Source: Rhizobiales bacterium 32-66-11
GTDB lineage: Bacteria > Pseudomonadota > Alphaproteobacteria > Rhizobiales > Xanthobacteraceae
NCBI GenBank assembly: GCA_002304505.1
Contig: NCEH01000077.1
Location: forward strand, 1-38,983
Reading direction: 5' to 3'
Length of the DNA: 38,983 nt
Both the position numbers and the translations under genes were made by a program. Shown piece by piece: positions 25,683 through 35,620 of this stretch. Each line of letters opens with the position of its first letter. The stretch's first letter is position 1. The notes beneath the pieces were generated by a model. That model had not been told where the DNA came from. It saw only the letters and a program-made list of their open reading frames with translations, and ran no database searches.

Positions 25683-25713
25683 GTTAAAGCGCAGGGGGAG
25701 GGGGGACCTGCGC
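25683..25713 (-). terminator. Terminator after the M16 peptidase pair
   Basis: On the minus strand GCGCAGG (25707-25713) pairs with CCTGCGC (25689-25695) around a C-rich loop and is followed by TTTAACC. The stem is modest and the T-run short. Confidence 0.45.
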
Positions 25714-25770
25714 CTTGAGCCTGTCCTTGGCGAGGTATCTGACTCTATGGTTACCGGCGGTGCCGGCCGG

Positions 25771-27123
25771 TCAGTTTCCCACCACCCCCACCGGTCGCCC
25801 GGCAACCACAACCAGAGCCTTGCGCGCACCCGCGAGACGCTGCGAGACGCGGCGCAGATCCTCCAGCGTCACCGCCTCGATCAGCGAATTGCGGCGATCA
25901 ATATAATCCATTCCGAGCTTGTCGATCTGGATCTGGAGCAATTGCCCGGCGATCTTTGCGGAGGTGTCGAAGCGCAGCGCGTAGCTGCCGGTGAGGTAGC
26001 TCTTGGCCTCGTCCAGCTCCTCCTGGGTCGGGCCCTGGTCGAGGATCTGCTGGAATTCCGCGTTGATGATCTTGATGGATTCACCTGCGCGGTCATTCTT
26101 GGTGGCAGTTCCGGCGAACCACAGGCCCACGTGCTCCAGCGCCACCTGGTAGGAATAGACCGAATAGGCGAGCCCGCGCGCCTCGCGCACTTCCTTGAAC
26201 AGACGTGAGGAAAAGGCGCTGCCGCCGAGAATGTGGTTCAGCACATAGGCCGGGATGAAATCCGGGTCCTGCCGCTCCAGCCCGTCGGTGCCGATCATGA
26301 CCACGGATTGGGGGACATCCAGTGGGATCACGTCGGTCTTGCCGAGGCCCTGGGGCTGCACGTCGGCGACCGGGGTCAATTGCGCGGTGGCGGGAAGCGC
26401 GCCGAACACACGGTCCAGCTCGGTGGCGAGCTCCTCGGGCGTGATGTCGCCCACCACCGCCACGCGCAGGTTGGAGCGGGCGAGGTTGCGCTTGGCGAAG
26501 CCCGCCAGATCCTCGCGCGTGATATCGGCGACGCTGGCGAGCGTGCCGTCCACCGGGCGGCCATAGGGATGGTTCGGGAAGGCGAGCGCGAACCAGCGCT
26601 CGTTGGCAAGCGAATTGGGATCGGTCGAGCGCCGGCGCAGCGAGGCGAGCTGCGCGGTGCGGATGCGCTCCACCGCCTCGGTGTCAAAGCGCGGCTGCGT
26701 CACCGACAGGCGCAGCATGTCGAACGCGGCGTCGCGGTTTTCCGAAAGGGTGCGCACCGAGCCGCGCAGCTCGTCGCGCCCGGCGTCGAAATGCAGCTCG
26801 ATGGCCTTGTCCGCCAGCGCCTGGTGGAAGCGCTCGGCATCATATTCGCCCGCGCCCTCGTCCAGCAGCGAGGCGGCGAGGCTGGCGATGCCGGGGCGTT
26901 CCGCCGGATCCTGCGCCGCGCCGCCGAGGAACGCGAATTCCATGGCGAGCAGCGGCAAGGTGGTGTCGCGCACCAGCCACGCCTCGATGCCGCCGGGGCT
27001 GACCACGCGCGTGATCCGCGTGGTCTGGGACTGGGCAGGAGCCGCGGAAACAAGAGAAACAGCCATCATCACCAACACAAGAATGCGAGCGCTAAAGAGG
27101 GAAGCAGCGGGACGAGCGCTCAC
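25771..27123 (-). CDS. M16 family peptidase-like protein, non-catalytic partner subunit
   Basis: A 450-residue exported protein with a signal peptide of about 30 residues (ending near APAQS). Two M16 domains are visible. In place of the zinc motif HxxEH it has GIASLAASLLDEG, so it cannot bind zinc. The C-terminal domain keeps the substrate-binding RGLAYSVYSY. It starts with GTG overlapping the stop of the catalytic subunit by 4 bases (GTGA at 27120-27123). The pair most likely forms a heterodimer like mitochondrial processing peptidase or Sphingomonas M16 proteases, acting on peptides in the periplasm. Confidence 0.88.
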   Translation of the reverse strand: MSARPAASLFSARILVLVMMAVSLVSAAPAQSQTTRITRVVSPGGIEAWLVRDTTLPLLAMEFAFLGGAAQDPAERPGIASLAASLLDEGAGEYDAERFHQALADKAIELHFDAGRDELRGSVRTLSENRDAAFDMLRLSVTQPRFDTEAVERIRTAQLASLRRRSTDPNSLANERWFALAFPNHPYGRPVDGTLASVADITREDLAGFAKRNLARSNLRVAVVGDITPEELATELDRVFGALPATAQLTPVADVQPQGLGKTDVIPLDVPQSVVMIGTDGLERQDPDFIPAYVLNHILGGSAFSSRLFKEVREARGLAYSVYSYQVALEHVGLWFAGTATKNDRAGESIKIINAEFQQILDQGPTQEELDEAKSYLTGSYALRFDTSAKIAGQLLQIQIDKLGMDYIDRRNSLIEAVTLEDLRRVSQRLAGARKALVVVAGRPVGVVGN

Positions 27124-28487
27124 GAGCGCTTCTCCGGGGCCGCCGGCGCGGCTGCGGGGGGCGGCGTCAGATAGCCGGTCACCGCGCGCTTCAGCACGAG
27201 ATACTGCTCGGCAGCCGCCTTCACGTCCGCCACGCTGACGCGCTTGATGAGGTCCGGCCAGCGGTTCACATCCTCCACGGAAATGCCGGTGGCCCAGGCC
27301 GCGCCATAGATGCGCGCGAGGGTCGCCTGGTTGTCGCGGGCATAGATGGCTTCAGCCGTCAGGCGGGTCTTGGCGCGGGCCAGCTCGACATCGTCCGGCC
27401 CGTCCTTCGCCATCTTCGCCACCACGCCGTCCATGGCCTGTTCCAGCGCCTCCAGCGTCACGCCCGGACGGGGGGAGGCGGAAATGCCGAAGCGGGTCTC
27501 GTCATAGGCTGTGCTGTGGTACCAGGCGCCGGCGCCAGCCGCGAGCCCCTGCTCGACCACCAGCTCGCGATAGAGGCGGCCGGTCTGCCCGCCGCCGAGG
27601 ACCTGGGCGAGCACGTCCAGCGCCTCCGCCTCGCCGGGCTTGGCGGTGCGATAGGAGGGCACCAGATAGCTGCGCTGAAGGCTCGGCTGGGCAACCCGCG
27701 GATCGCTCAGCGAAACCCGGCGATGGACCTGCGGCTCGGGCTCTTGCGGGCGGTTGCGCGGCGGCGTGTCGGCGCGGGGAATGACGCCATAGGTCTTCTC
27801 GGCCAGCGCCCGCACCGCCTCGGGCTCCACATCGCCCGCGACCACCAGCACCGCATTGTTGGGAGCGTAGAAGCGGCGATAGAAGGCGAGCGCGTCCTCG
27901 CGGTTCAGCTGCTTGATCTCATGCTCCCAGCCAATGATCGGATGCTGGTAGGGATGGTTCACATAGGTCGCGGCCTGGAGCGCCTCGGACAGGCGGGCGC
28001 CGGGGTCGCTGTCGGTGCGCATGCGGCGCTCTTCGAGCACCACGTCGCGCTCGGGCAGCACCACCGCGTCGGAGAGCTTCAGCCCGGTCATGCGATCGGC
28101 CTCAAAGGTCATCACCGTTTCCAGGTGCTCCTTGGCGACGCGCTGGTAATAGGCGGTGTAATCCTGCGAGGTGAAGGCGTTTTCCTGGCCGCCCAGGCGC
28201 GCCACCTCGCCCGAGAACTTGCCGGGGCCGGCCTTCTCGGTGCCCTTGAACATCAGATGCTCGAGGAAATGGGCGATGCCGGACTTGCCTGCCTGCTCGT
28301 CCGCCGAGCCGACCTTGTACCACACCATATGGGTGACCACGGGCGCGCGGTGATCGGGAATCACCATCACCGTCAGGCCATTGGCCAGCTGGTATTGGGT
28401 GACGTCCGGCCCTGCGGCGGAAGCGGCGTTCAACGTTGCTGCGGCGGTTCCCGCGGCGACCATTGCGATCATTGCCAGGCGTCTCAT
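27120..28487 (-). CDS. M16 family zinc metallopeptidase, catalytic subunit
   Basis: A 455-residue exported protease. The signal peptide is residues 1-25 (MRRLAMIAMVAAGTAAATLNAASA). The inverted zinc motif is HFLEH (His73, Glu76, His77), with the distal Glu in LEERRMR about 75 residues on. The second M16 domain includes LQRSYLVPSYRTA and LGGGQTGRLYREL. The start at 28487 is chosen to begin at the signal peptide; an upstream in-frame ATG at 28541 would add 18 charged residues. It is co-transcribed and translationally coupled with the non-catalytic subunit. The natural substrate is unknown. Confidence 0.92.
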   Translation of the reverse strand: MRRLAMIAMVAAGTAAATLNAASAAGPDVTQYQLANGLTVMVIPDHRAPVVTHMVWYKVGSADEQAGKSGIAHFLEHLMFKGTEKAGPGKFSGEVARLGGQENAFTSQDYTAYYQRVAKEHLETVMTFEADRMTGLKLSDAVVLPERDVVLEERRMRTDSDPGARLSEALQAATYVNHPYQHPIIGWEHEIKQLNREDALAFYRRFYAPNNAVLVVAGDVEPEAVRALAEKTYGVIPRADTPPRNRPQEPEPQVHRRVSLSDPRVAQPSLQRSYLVPSYRTAKPGEAEALDVLAQVLGGGQTGRLYRELVVEQGLAAGAGAWYHSTAYDETRFGISASPRPGVTLEALEQAMDGVVAKMAKDGPDDVELARAKTRLTAEAIYARDNQATLARIYGAAWATGISVEDVNRWPDLIKRVSVADVKAAAEQYLVLKRAVTGYLTPPPAAAPAAPEKRS

Positions 28488-28707
28488 CTGTTCGTTTCTG
28501 CCCTTTTGAGGCACGGGCCGCGCGAAGGGGTGACGGCGCATCGCCTTAAAATAGGAAGCCGGCGGCGCACCGCCACCGCGGCGGGACGTGTTTTGCGCAC
28601 ATTCCTGCGCGCGTGCGGCCCTCGTGCGTGCGGCGCTGTGTCCTCACGCGGTTCGGCACATTGCGAAGATCGATGCCGGGGAGCGGCGCGCCCGCGGCCC
28701 GAACCCC

Positions 28708-29379
28708 TCACTGGCGATCGAACAAGGTGGGGAACTTGAAGGGTTCCGCCTTCTGCTCCACCACCCCATAGGGCGCGTTGGGCGCCGGGGTCTGGTAGCC
28801 CGGAGGCGGTTCGGTCAGTTCGGTCCGCTCGGGCTCGCCGTTGAAGGTGAGCTTGTCCTTGTCGCCGCCCTGGGGCGCGAACCAGTTCTTGAAGCCGAGT
28901 TCGCTCGGCAGCAGCACGTCGCGCTTGGATTCAGCCCCGACCGGCGCGCCGGTCGAAGCACTCTGCGTCGGCTTGAGGCGCGGATTGTTCAATTGCGAGG
29001 GCAGCAGCACGCGGCTGGAATCGGTGAGGCCCACCGGGGTCTGGTCCCCGGCCTTGGCCTTCGCCGCGCGGATCACGTCCGGATCCTTCGGCCAGTTGGG
29101 ATTGACGGCTGCGCCGCCGTCGCGCGGGGGCGGCAAGGTGTTGGCGGCGCTTGGCGGAGGAACCACCAGCGGCGCACGCTCGCGATATTGGATCTGCGGC
29201 TTCTCGTCGTCATTGAGACCGAGGAACCCGCCGAGCGTGGTCTTGAAGAAGTCGCCGGTATCGCTTTCCTGGGCAAAGGCGAGGTTCGGCGTGGCGGAGA
29301 GGGCGGCGAATGGAAGCGCGGCCAGCATGAGACCACGCAGCATCAAGGCTCGGTTCCGCCGATTTTCCGTCATTCGCAT
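28708..29379 (-). CDS. Exported protein of the lspA-M16 cluster, possibly DUF3035/BamF-like
   Basis: A 223-residue protein with a signal peptide (about 1-36, ending LAFA-QE). The mature part is polar and Pro-rich with little predicted structure. It has FFKTTLGGFLGLNDDEKPQIQYRERAPLVVPPP near the start and short repeated VLLPS.L motifs (SSRVLLPSQLNNP, RDVLLPSELGFKNW). The 'RAPLVVPP' segment and the position between lspA and the M16 genes recall DUF3035 lipoproteins, one of which is a BAM-complex subunit in Caulobacter. There is no lipobox here, so this is a tentative link. GAGGG lies 8 bases before the ATG. It starts 37 bases after lspA. Confidence 0.55.
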   Translation of the reverse strand: MRMTENRRNRALMLRGLMLAALPFAALSATPNLAFAQESDTGDFFKTTLGGFLGLNDDEKPQIQYRERAPLVVPPPSAANTLPPPRDGGAAVNPNWPKDPDVIRAAKAKAGDQTPVGLTDSSRVLLPSQLNNPRLKPTQSASTGAPVGAESKRDVLLPSELGFKNWFAPQGGDKDKLTFNGEPERTELTEPPPGYQTPAPNAPYGVVEQKAEPFKFPTLFDRQ

Positions 29380-29416
29380 AGGCCTTTCCCTCGTGCGCCT
29401 GCCCCTTCTCGGACAT

Positions 29417-29929
29417 TCAGCCCATACGGCTGAGGTCAGAGGGCGGCATTTTTGAGGCGCGTCCGAAGAAAGCATCATAAAGCAGCACGGCCACGCCCAC
29501 AACGACCGCCACATCCGCCACGTTGAACACGTACCAATTGAAGCCGAACGCGTGCAGCGACACGAAATCGAACACCGCGCCATAGACCACCCGGTCGGCA
29601 GCATTGCCGATGGCCCCGCCGATCAAAAGACCGAGGGAGAACGCCTCCAGTTTGCGCGGGGTGCGGGCGAGCCACACCGCGAACAGCAGGGAGGCGATCA
29701 CCTTGAACGCCACCAGCACCCAGCGCCCGGTCTCGCCCTGGGGGAACAGGCCATAGCTGATGCCGCTGTTCCACAGCACCACCAGATTGAGGAACGGCGT
29801 CAGTTCCCGCACGCCCTCCGGCCAGCTCTGCGACCAGGCGAGCACCGCCGTCTTGCTGCCCTGGTCGAGCACCAGGACGATCAGCGCCACCAGGACGCCG
29901 AGGCGGATGTGGCGCACCGGGCGGCTCAT
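29417..29929 (-). CDS. lspA: Lipoprotein signal peptidase (signal peptidase II)
   Basis: A 170-residue inner-membrane aspartic protease that cleaves signal peptides of lipidated prolipoproteins. It has four membrane helices. The catalytic dyad is Asp112 (GNAADR) and Asp139 (FNVADV), and other conserved residues are LDQGSK (21-26) and NSGISYGLF (54-62). The start at 29929 overlaps the ileS stop by 4 bases (ATGA), the classical ileS-lspA coupling. Likely substrates in this window include the extensin-like protein and the lipoprotein at 24818-25636. Confidence 0.95.
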   Translation of the reverse strand: MSRPVRHIRLGVLVALIVLVLDQGSKTAVLAWSQSWPEGVRELTPFLNLVVLWNSGISYGLFPQGETGRWVLVAFKVIASLLFAVWLARTPRKLEAFSLGLLIGGAIGNAADRVVYGAVFDFVSLHAFGFNWYVFNVADVAVVVGVAVLLYDAFFGRASKMPPSDLSRMG

Positions 29930-32900
29930 TCGGCGGCCGCTCGCGCGGCCAGCTCGCGCAGGGCGCGGGCATCGCGCAAAGTGACGTCGGGATAATCGGG
30001 ATCGCTGCCGACTTCCTCCAGCACCTTCCAGGAGCGCGCGCACTTGCGGCCCTGCGCCAGGGCGGGCACCACCGCGACGCCGGGCACCTCATCGAGCATG
30101 AAGGCGCCTTCGGGCGGTGCGTCGAGGATCAGGGTCGCGCCGGACGTGATGCACACTTCCGCGAGGTCCACACCCTCCAGCGCTGCGGCGAGGTCCGCTT
30201 GCGTCACGAAAACCTGCGGCGCGGCTTCGAGCGAGGAGCCGATGCGCTTGGCGGTGCGCTCCACCTCCAGCGCGCCGAGCACGACGCGGCGCACGAGGCG
30301 GATCTTCCGCCAGGTTTCCGCGAGGTCCTCATTCTTCCACGCCGCCGGCGTTTCCGGGAAGGTGCGCAGATGCACCGAGCCGTCCGCGCTGCCGGTACGC
30401 GCCAGGAACGCTTCCTCGCAGGTGAAGGGCAGAATGGGCGCGAGCCAGGTGACGATGCGTTCGAACACTTCGTCCAGCACCGTCAGGCAGGCGCGGCGGG
30501 TGAGCGAGGAGAGGGGATCGCAATAAAGCGCGTCCTTGCGCACGTCGAAATAGAAGGCGGAGAGCTCGCTCGTCATGAAGGACGTGAGCAAGGCGTGGAC
30601 CTTCTTGTAATCATAGGCCACGTAAGCGGCGCGGATCTGCCCGTCCAGCTCCTGGAGGCGATGCAGGATCAGCTTTTCCAACGGCGGCATGTCGGCGAAG
30701 GCGACCCGCTCGGCGGCGCGGTAATGATGCAGCGAGCCCAGCAGCCAGCGCACGGTATTGCGCAATTTCCGATAGGTATCGGCGGTGGTCTTCAGGATTT
30801 CGGGGCCGATCTTCAGATCGTCCGCATAGTCCGAGGCGCACACCCACAGGCGCAGGATATCGGCGCCGGACGTCTTGATCACGTCCTGGGGCGAGACCAC
30901 GTTGCCGAGCGACTTGGACATCTTGTGCCCGTTCTCGTCCAGCACGAAGCCGTGGGTGAGCACCGCATCATAGGGCGGGCGGCCGCGCGTGCCGCAGCTT
31001 TCCAGCAGGGAGGAATGGAACCAGCCGCGATGCTGGTCCGAGCCTTCCAGATACATCACCCGGTCCGGCCCGTCCGGCGGGCGGTTCGCCTTCAGGTCGG
31101 GGCGCACTTCCAAAGTGAAGGCATGGGTGGAGCCCGAGTCGAACCACACGTCGAGAATGTCGTCCACCTTCGCCCAGCCTTCGGCGGCGCGGTCGGCGAG
31201 GAAGCGTTCGCGGGCGCCGTCCTTGTACCAAGCGTCGGCGCCTTCCAGCGCGAAGGCCTCGGCGATGCGGGCGTTCACGGCGGGGTCCTTGAGGATCTCC
31301 ACCGAGCCGTCGCCAACTTCCTTCACGAACACGGCGATGGGCACACCCCAGGCGCGCTGGCGCGAGACCACCCAGTCGGGGCGGCTGGCGATCATGCCGG
31401 TGATGCGGTTTTCACCCGTCGCCGGCACCCAATCCACGGTCTTGATGCCGGCGAGCGCGCGGGCGCGCAGAGTATCGGGTTCATTGCCGGCCAGGGTCGC
31501 CGGGCGCGGCGCCGCCTTGCCGTCGGGCAGGCGGATGTCCTGGTCCATGGCGATGAACCATTGCGGCGTATTGCGGAAGATCACCGGCTTCTTGGAGCGC
31601 CAGGAATGGGGATATTGATGCTTCAGCCGCCCGCGCGCGAGCAGGTTGCCGGCCGCCACCAGAGCGTCGATGACCGCCTGGTTGGCATCGCCCTTCTCGC
31701 CCTTCTCGGTGATGACGCGCTTGCCTGAAAATCCCGGCGCCTGGTCGGTATAGAAGCTGTCCTCGTCCACCGTATAGGGAATGGCGGGATTGATGCCGCG
31801 CTCCTCCAGCCAGCGGCGATGCGCCGTCCAGATCTCGAAATCCTCGCGGCCGTGGCCGGGGGCCGTGTGGACGAAGCCCGTGCCCGCATCGTCGGTGACA
31901 TGATCGCCTTCGAGCAGGGGGACCTTGAACGTGTAACCGAGGCCGGCGAGGGGGTGGGCGGTGGTGAGGTTCGCCAGCACGTCCGCCGGCACGTCCGCGA
32001 TGCGCTTGTAACCCCTGACTTCACCGACTTTATATCCATCATACTTCAGGATGCGGGCGGCCTTGAACACGTCCTCCGCCAGTTTGTCGGCCAGGATCAG
32101 CGTGTCGCCGACCTTCGACCAATTGTCGGCCGGCGCCTCGGTGACCTCATACAGGCCGTAGGAGATGCGCTTCGAGAAGGAGATCGCCCGGTTGCCGGGC
32201 ATGGTCCAGGGGGTGGTGGTCCAGATGACCACTGACGCCTTTTCCAAAGCATCGTTCATCGGATCGGTCGTTCGACCTGGCACTATATCTTCGAGCAGCG
32301 CAATGCGCGAAGTCTTGACCGGAAACTTCACCCACACCGTATCCGACTGGTGGTCGTGATATTCCACCTCCGCCTCGGCCAGCGCGGTCTTTTCCACCAC
32401 CGACCACATCACCGGCTTGGAGCCGCGATAGAGCAGGCCGTTTTCCGCGAACTTGATGATCTCGCGGGCGATCTGCGCCTCGGGATGATCCCAATCGCCC
32501 TCGACGCCCAGGCGCTTGAATTCGGTGCGCTGCTCGTTCAGCCAATGCTCGGCATAGGCGCGGCATTCCTGGCGGAAGGCGATCATCGCGGCGCTGTCGG
32601 AGAAGTCGGGCTTGGCCTTGCCCTTCTTGCGGTAATTCTCTTCCTCGATCTTCCATTCGATCGGCAGGCCATGGCAATCCCAGCCGGGGACGTAATTGGA
32701 ATCGAAGCCCAGCATCTGCTGGGAGCGCGTCACCACGTCCTTGAGGATCTTGTTGAGCGCGTGGCCGATATGGATGTTGCCATTGGCATAGGGCGGGCCG
32801 TCGTGCAGCACGAAGCGCGGGCGGCCGCGGCCCGCTTCCCGCAATTGTTCGCGCAGGCCGATGCGGGCCCAGCGCTCCAGCAATTCCGGCTCCTTCTTGG

Positions 32901-32988
32901 GCAGTCCGCCCCGCATGGGGAAGTCGGTCTGCGGCAGGAACAGGGTCGCGGAATAGTCCACGGCGTCGGACGGCGTCTTCTCGGTCAT
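29926..32988 (-). CDS. ileS: Isoleucyl-tRNA synthetase
   Basis: A 1020-residue class I aminoacyl-tRNA synthetase. The HIGH motif is HIGH at 73-76 ([12 protein letters not shown]) and the KMSKS loop is [10 protein letters not shown]. The editing (CP1) domain contains [13 protein letters not shown] and [16 protein letters not shown]. The C-terminal region has only a remnant of the zinc-binding module: [13 protein letters not shown] keeps one cysteine, and the later Cys pair is replaced by [10 protein letters not shown]. Length and all catalytic motifs are normal. It is followed by lspA with a 4-base overlap. ribF, often found upstream, is absent. Confidence 0.96.
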   Translation of the reverse strand: MTEKTPSDAVDYSATLFLPQTDFPMRGGLPKKEPELLERWARIGLREQLREAGRGRPRFVLHDGPPYANGNIHIGHALNKILKDVVTRSQQMLGFDSNYVPGWDCHGLPIEWKIEEENYRKKGKAKPDFSDSAAMIAFRQECRAYAEHWLNEQRTEFKRLGVEGDWDHPEAQIAREIIKFAENGLLYRGSKPVMWSVVEKTALAEAEVEYHDHQSDTVWVKFPVKTSRIALLEDIVPGRTTDPMNDALEKASVVIWTTTPWTMPGNRAISFSKRISYGLYEVTEAPADNWSKVGDTLILADKLAEDVFKAARILKYDGYKVGEVRGYKRIADVPADVLANLTTAHPLAGLGYTFKVPLLEGDHVTDDAGTGFVHTAPGHGREDFEIWTAHRRWLEERGINPAIPYTVDEDSFYTDQAPGFSGKRVITEKGEKGDANQAVIDALVAAGNLLARGRLKHQYPHSWRSKKPVIFRNTPQWFIAMDQDIRLPDGKAAPRPATLAGNEPDTLRARALAGIKTVDWVPATGENRITGMIASRPDWVVSRQRAWGVPIAVFVKEVGDGSVEILKDPAVNARIAEAFALEGADAWYKDGARERFLADRAAEGWAKVDDILDVWFDSGSTHAFTLEVRPDLKANRPPDGPDRVMYLEGSDQHRGWFHSSLLESCGTRGRPPYDAVLTHGFVLDENGHKMSKSLGNVVSPQDVIKTSGADILRLWVCASDYADDLKIGPEILKTTADTYRKLRNTVRWLLGSLHHYRAAERVAFADMPPLEKLILHRLQELDGQIRAAYVAYDYKKVHALLTSFMTSELSAFYFDVRKDALYCDPLSSLTRRACLTVLDEVFERIVTWLAPILPFTCEEAFLARTGSADGSVHLRTFPETPAAWKNEDLAETWRKIRLVRRVVLGALEVERTAKRIGSSLEAAPQVFVTQADLAAALEGVDLAEVCITSGATLILDAPPEGAFMLDEVPGVAVVPALAQGRKCARSWKVLEEVGSDPDYPDVTLRDARALRELAARAAAE

Positions 32989-33292
32989 GGGATCGGGCTC
33001 GAAAGGGATCTTGGCGGCAGATCGTTACATCGTGTGGCGCACCCCGGCGCATCGGCGGGGCGGTCGCGGCGAAGGGGCGTGTCCCGGTTGACCCCGCGCG
33101 CTCAGGCGCGCTGGCGGGGTGCCGGGCAGGTAATTCGCGCCCGGGCCGGGCGGCGCGCGCCCTGATGTGACGGTGCTTGTGCCATGCAGGGCTTCTAGCA
33201 GGGCTCTCGGCGCGGGAAAAGCCCGGATGGAACACGGACGGGCGATGGCCGCCTGTGCGAAAGCGGGTTATGCCGCCGCCGGGTCGCCCCCG

Positions 33293-33332
33293 AAAAGCGA
33301 TGAAGCCCCGGCCATGCGGCCGAGGCTTCATC
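33293..33332 (-). terminator. Strong hairpin, likely terminator beyond amtB
   Basis: GATGAAGCC and GGCTTCATC (33299-33332), with an inner GGCC-ATGC-GGCC, form a long stem. On the minus strand it is followed by GCTTTTC. On the plus strand TTTTTATTT follows about 10 bases later, so it may work both ways. Confidence 0.55.
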
Positions 33333-33476
33333 TTCCCCTCTTTTTATTTCGATCGGACACGCCGTTGCGTGGAGCCTGTCCGTAAACATCGGCGGCCGGG
33401 TTCGCGCCGAGGCCGCATTCTGGTCCGCATCGGCCCACCGCACGGGCGGGCCCTCTCCGGCCGAGCCGGAAGACGC

Positions 33477-33498
33477 GGGGCGGCGGAGCCGCCGCCCC
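33477..33498 (-). terminator. GC-rich hairpin just after amtB
   Basis: GGGGCGGCGG and CCGCCGCCCC form a perfect inverted repeat, 6 bases past the amtB stop. There is no T-run, so it may protect the 3' end rather than terminate alone. Confidence 0.45.
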
Positions 33499-33504
33499 TC
33501 AGGC

Positions 33505-34992
33505 TCAGCTGTGGTAGGCGCGCTCGCCGTGCTCGGTGATGTCGAGACCCTCGCGCTCCTTCTCCACCGGGGCGCGCAGTCCGACCACGGCCTTGATGAT
33601 GTAGAAGAGGATCGCGGAGCCGACGCCAGACCACACGAGGGTGACCAGCACCGCCTTGATCTGAGCCATCACCTGGGTGCCCATGGCATATTCCGCGACC
33701 GCACCGGTGGTGTAGTCGTAGATGCCGGTGCCGCCGAGGGCCGGGGCGACGACGATGCCGGTCGCGATGGCGCCGAAGATGCCGCCGACGCAGTGCACGC
33801 CGAACACGTCCAGCGAGTCATCGTAGCCGAAGGCGTTCTTCACGGTGGTGCAGAAGAAGAAGCACAGCACGCCGACGATCAGGCCGGAGACCAGCGAGCC
33901 CATGATGCCGGCGAAGCCCGCCATCGGGGTGACGGCCACGAGGCCGGCAACCGCGCCCGACACGACGCCGAGCATGGAGGGCTTACCCTTGGCAAGCCAC
34001 TCGATGATCATCCAGGAGATGGCGGCGGCGCAGGTGGCGATGAAGGTGTTCATCATGGCCAGCGCGGTGAGGCCGTTGGCTTCCAGGTTGGAGCCGGCGT
34101 TGAAGCCGAACCAGCCGACCCACAGGAGGGAGGCGCCGACCATGGTGAGCGTCAGAGAGTGGGGGGAGAAGGCTTCCTTGCCGAAGCCGGTGCGCTTGCC
34201 GACGATGAGGCAGCCCACGAGGGCGGCGATACCGGCGTTGATGTGCACGACGGTGCCGCCGGCGAAGTCGATGGCACCGAGCTTGTAGATGTAGCCGGCA
34301 TCGGCCATCACCGCGTCCAGGGCTTCCTGGGCGGCGGCCTTTGCCGGGCCGTCAGCCGCAGCCGCAAGCGCCTTGGCAGCCGCATCCACCGCATCCGGGC
34401 CGGCCCAGTACCAAACCATGTGGGCCATGGGGAAATAGATGAACGTGACCCAGAGCGGCACGAACAGCACGATCGCCGAGAACTTCACGCGTTCCGCGAA
34501 CGCACCGAAGATCAGCGCCGGGGTGATCATGGCGAAGGTCATCTGGAAGGCGACGAACACCAGTTCCGGAATCGCCACGCCGACCGTGAAGGTGGCGCCG
34601 GCGGATTCCGTCGTGATGCCCTTCATGAAGGCCTTGGAGAAGCCGCCGACGAATTCGGAGCCGCCGGTGAAGGCCATGGAATAGCCGTACAGGACCCAGA
34701 TCAGGCCGACGATGCAGACGGTGTAGAACACCTGCATCAGCACCGAGAGCATGTTCTTGCCGCGCACGAGGCCGCCGTAGAACAGGGCGAGGCCGGGGAC
34801 CGACATCATCAGCACGACCATGGCGGAAACCAGCATCCAGGCCGTGTCGCCCTTATTGATGGTCGGCGCCGCGGCAACCGCCGCCGCGGCGTCGGCCGCC
34901 GGCGTGGCTGTCTGCGCAAGCACGGGCATGGCAAGGGCCGCCGCTGCGAGAAGGGTTGGCAGTCCCACGCGGGACCAGGTCTTGAACGTCAT
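33505..34992 (-). CDS. amtB: Ammonium transporter
   Basis: A 495-residue Amt/Rh channel of the inner membrane, with a signal peptide (about 1-26, ending VLAQ) and 11 membrane helices. The signature is DFAGGTVVHINAGIAALV. The twin pore histidines are in VVHINAG and GVHCVGGIFG. The Phe gate region and the GxxAER motif (FGAFAERVKFS) are present. Compared with E. coli AmtB there is an extra Ala-rich segment of about 35 residues (DAAAKALAAAADGPAKAAAQ) in one outer loop before YIYKLGAIDFAGG. It is co-transcribed with glnK 28 bases upstream, whose product plugs the channel when nitrogen is ample. Confidence 0.96.
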   Translation of the reverse strand: MTFKTWSRVGLPTLLAAAALAMPVLAQTATPAADAAAAVAAAPTINKGDTAWMLVSAMVVLMMSVPGLALFYGGLVRGKNMLSVLMQVFYTVCIVGLIWVLYGYSMAFTGGSEFVGGFSKAFMKGITTESAGATFTVGVAIPELVFVAFQMTFAMITPALIFGAFAERVKFSAIVLFVPLWVTFIYFPMAHMVWYWAGPDAVDAAAKALAAAADGPAKAAAQEALDAVMADAGYIYKLGAIDFAGGTVVHINAGIAALVGCLIVGKRTGFGKEAFSPHSLTLTMVGASLLWVGWFGFNAGSNLEANGLTALAMMNTFIATCAAAISWMIIEWLAKGKPSMLGVVSGAVAGLVAVTPMAGFAGIMGSLVSGLIVGVLCFFFCTTVKNAFGYDDSLDVFGVHCVGGIFGAIATGIVVAPALGGTGIYDYTTGAVAEYAMGTQVMAQIKAVLVTLVWSGVGSAILFYIIKAVVGLRAPVEKEREGLDITEHGERAYHS

Positions 34993-35020
34993 GGAATATG
35001 GCTCCGTGAATGAGGATTGC

Positions 35021-35501
<481 letters not shown>

Positions 35502-35620
35502 ACGGGTAAAGCCTCGTTTACGGCGTGCTTATTTTCTCGCCACGAGACTCTTCGTCATGCGCTTGCCGCAACGTTGCCGGAATTTTAGCCTAAAAATTCA
35601 TCATATCGCTTAATTTGCAG
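35502..35620. other. Upstream region of the glnK promoter
   Basis: About 120 bases between the tesB stop and the sigma-54 promoter. It contains a GCAACGTTGC palindrome (35568-35577) and an AT-rich inverted repeat GAATTTTAGCCTAAAAATTC (35580-35599). The second could terminate tesB or be part of an activator region. I could not identify a clean pair of NtrC sites. Confidence 0.35.

Larger units (their letters stand above)
32989..33504. other. 516-base gap between ileS and amtB
   Basis: I see no gene. The gap holds hairpin-forming sequences: a GC-rich one near 33090-33120 (CCCCGC...GCGGGG), a strong stem at 33299-33332 and another at 33477-33498. The last two are listed separately as amtB terminators. 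Frames open on both strands here encode compositionally biased, unrecognisable products. No convincing promoter for ileS was found. Confidence 0.4.

Noticed and set aside
33167..33539. Plus-strand frames between ileS and amtB
   Set aside because: They run through two terminator-like hairpins and into amtB antisense, with no recognisable product.
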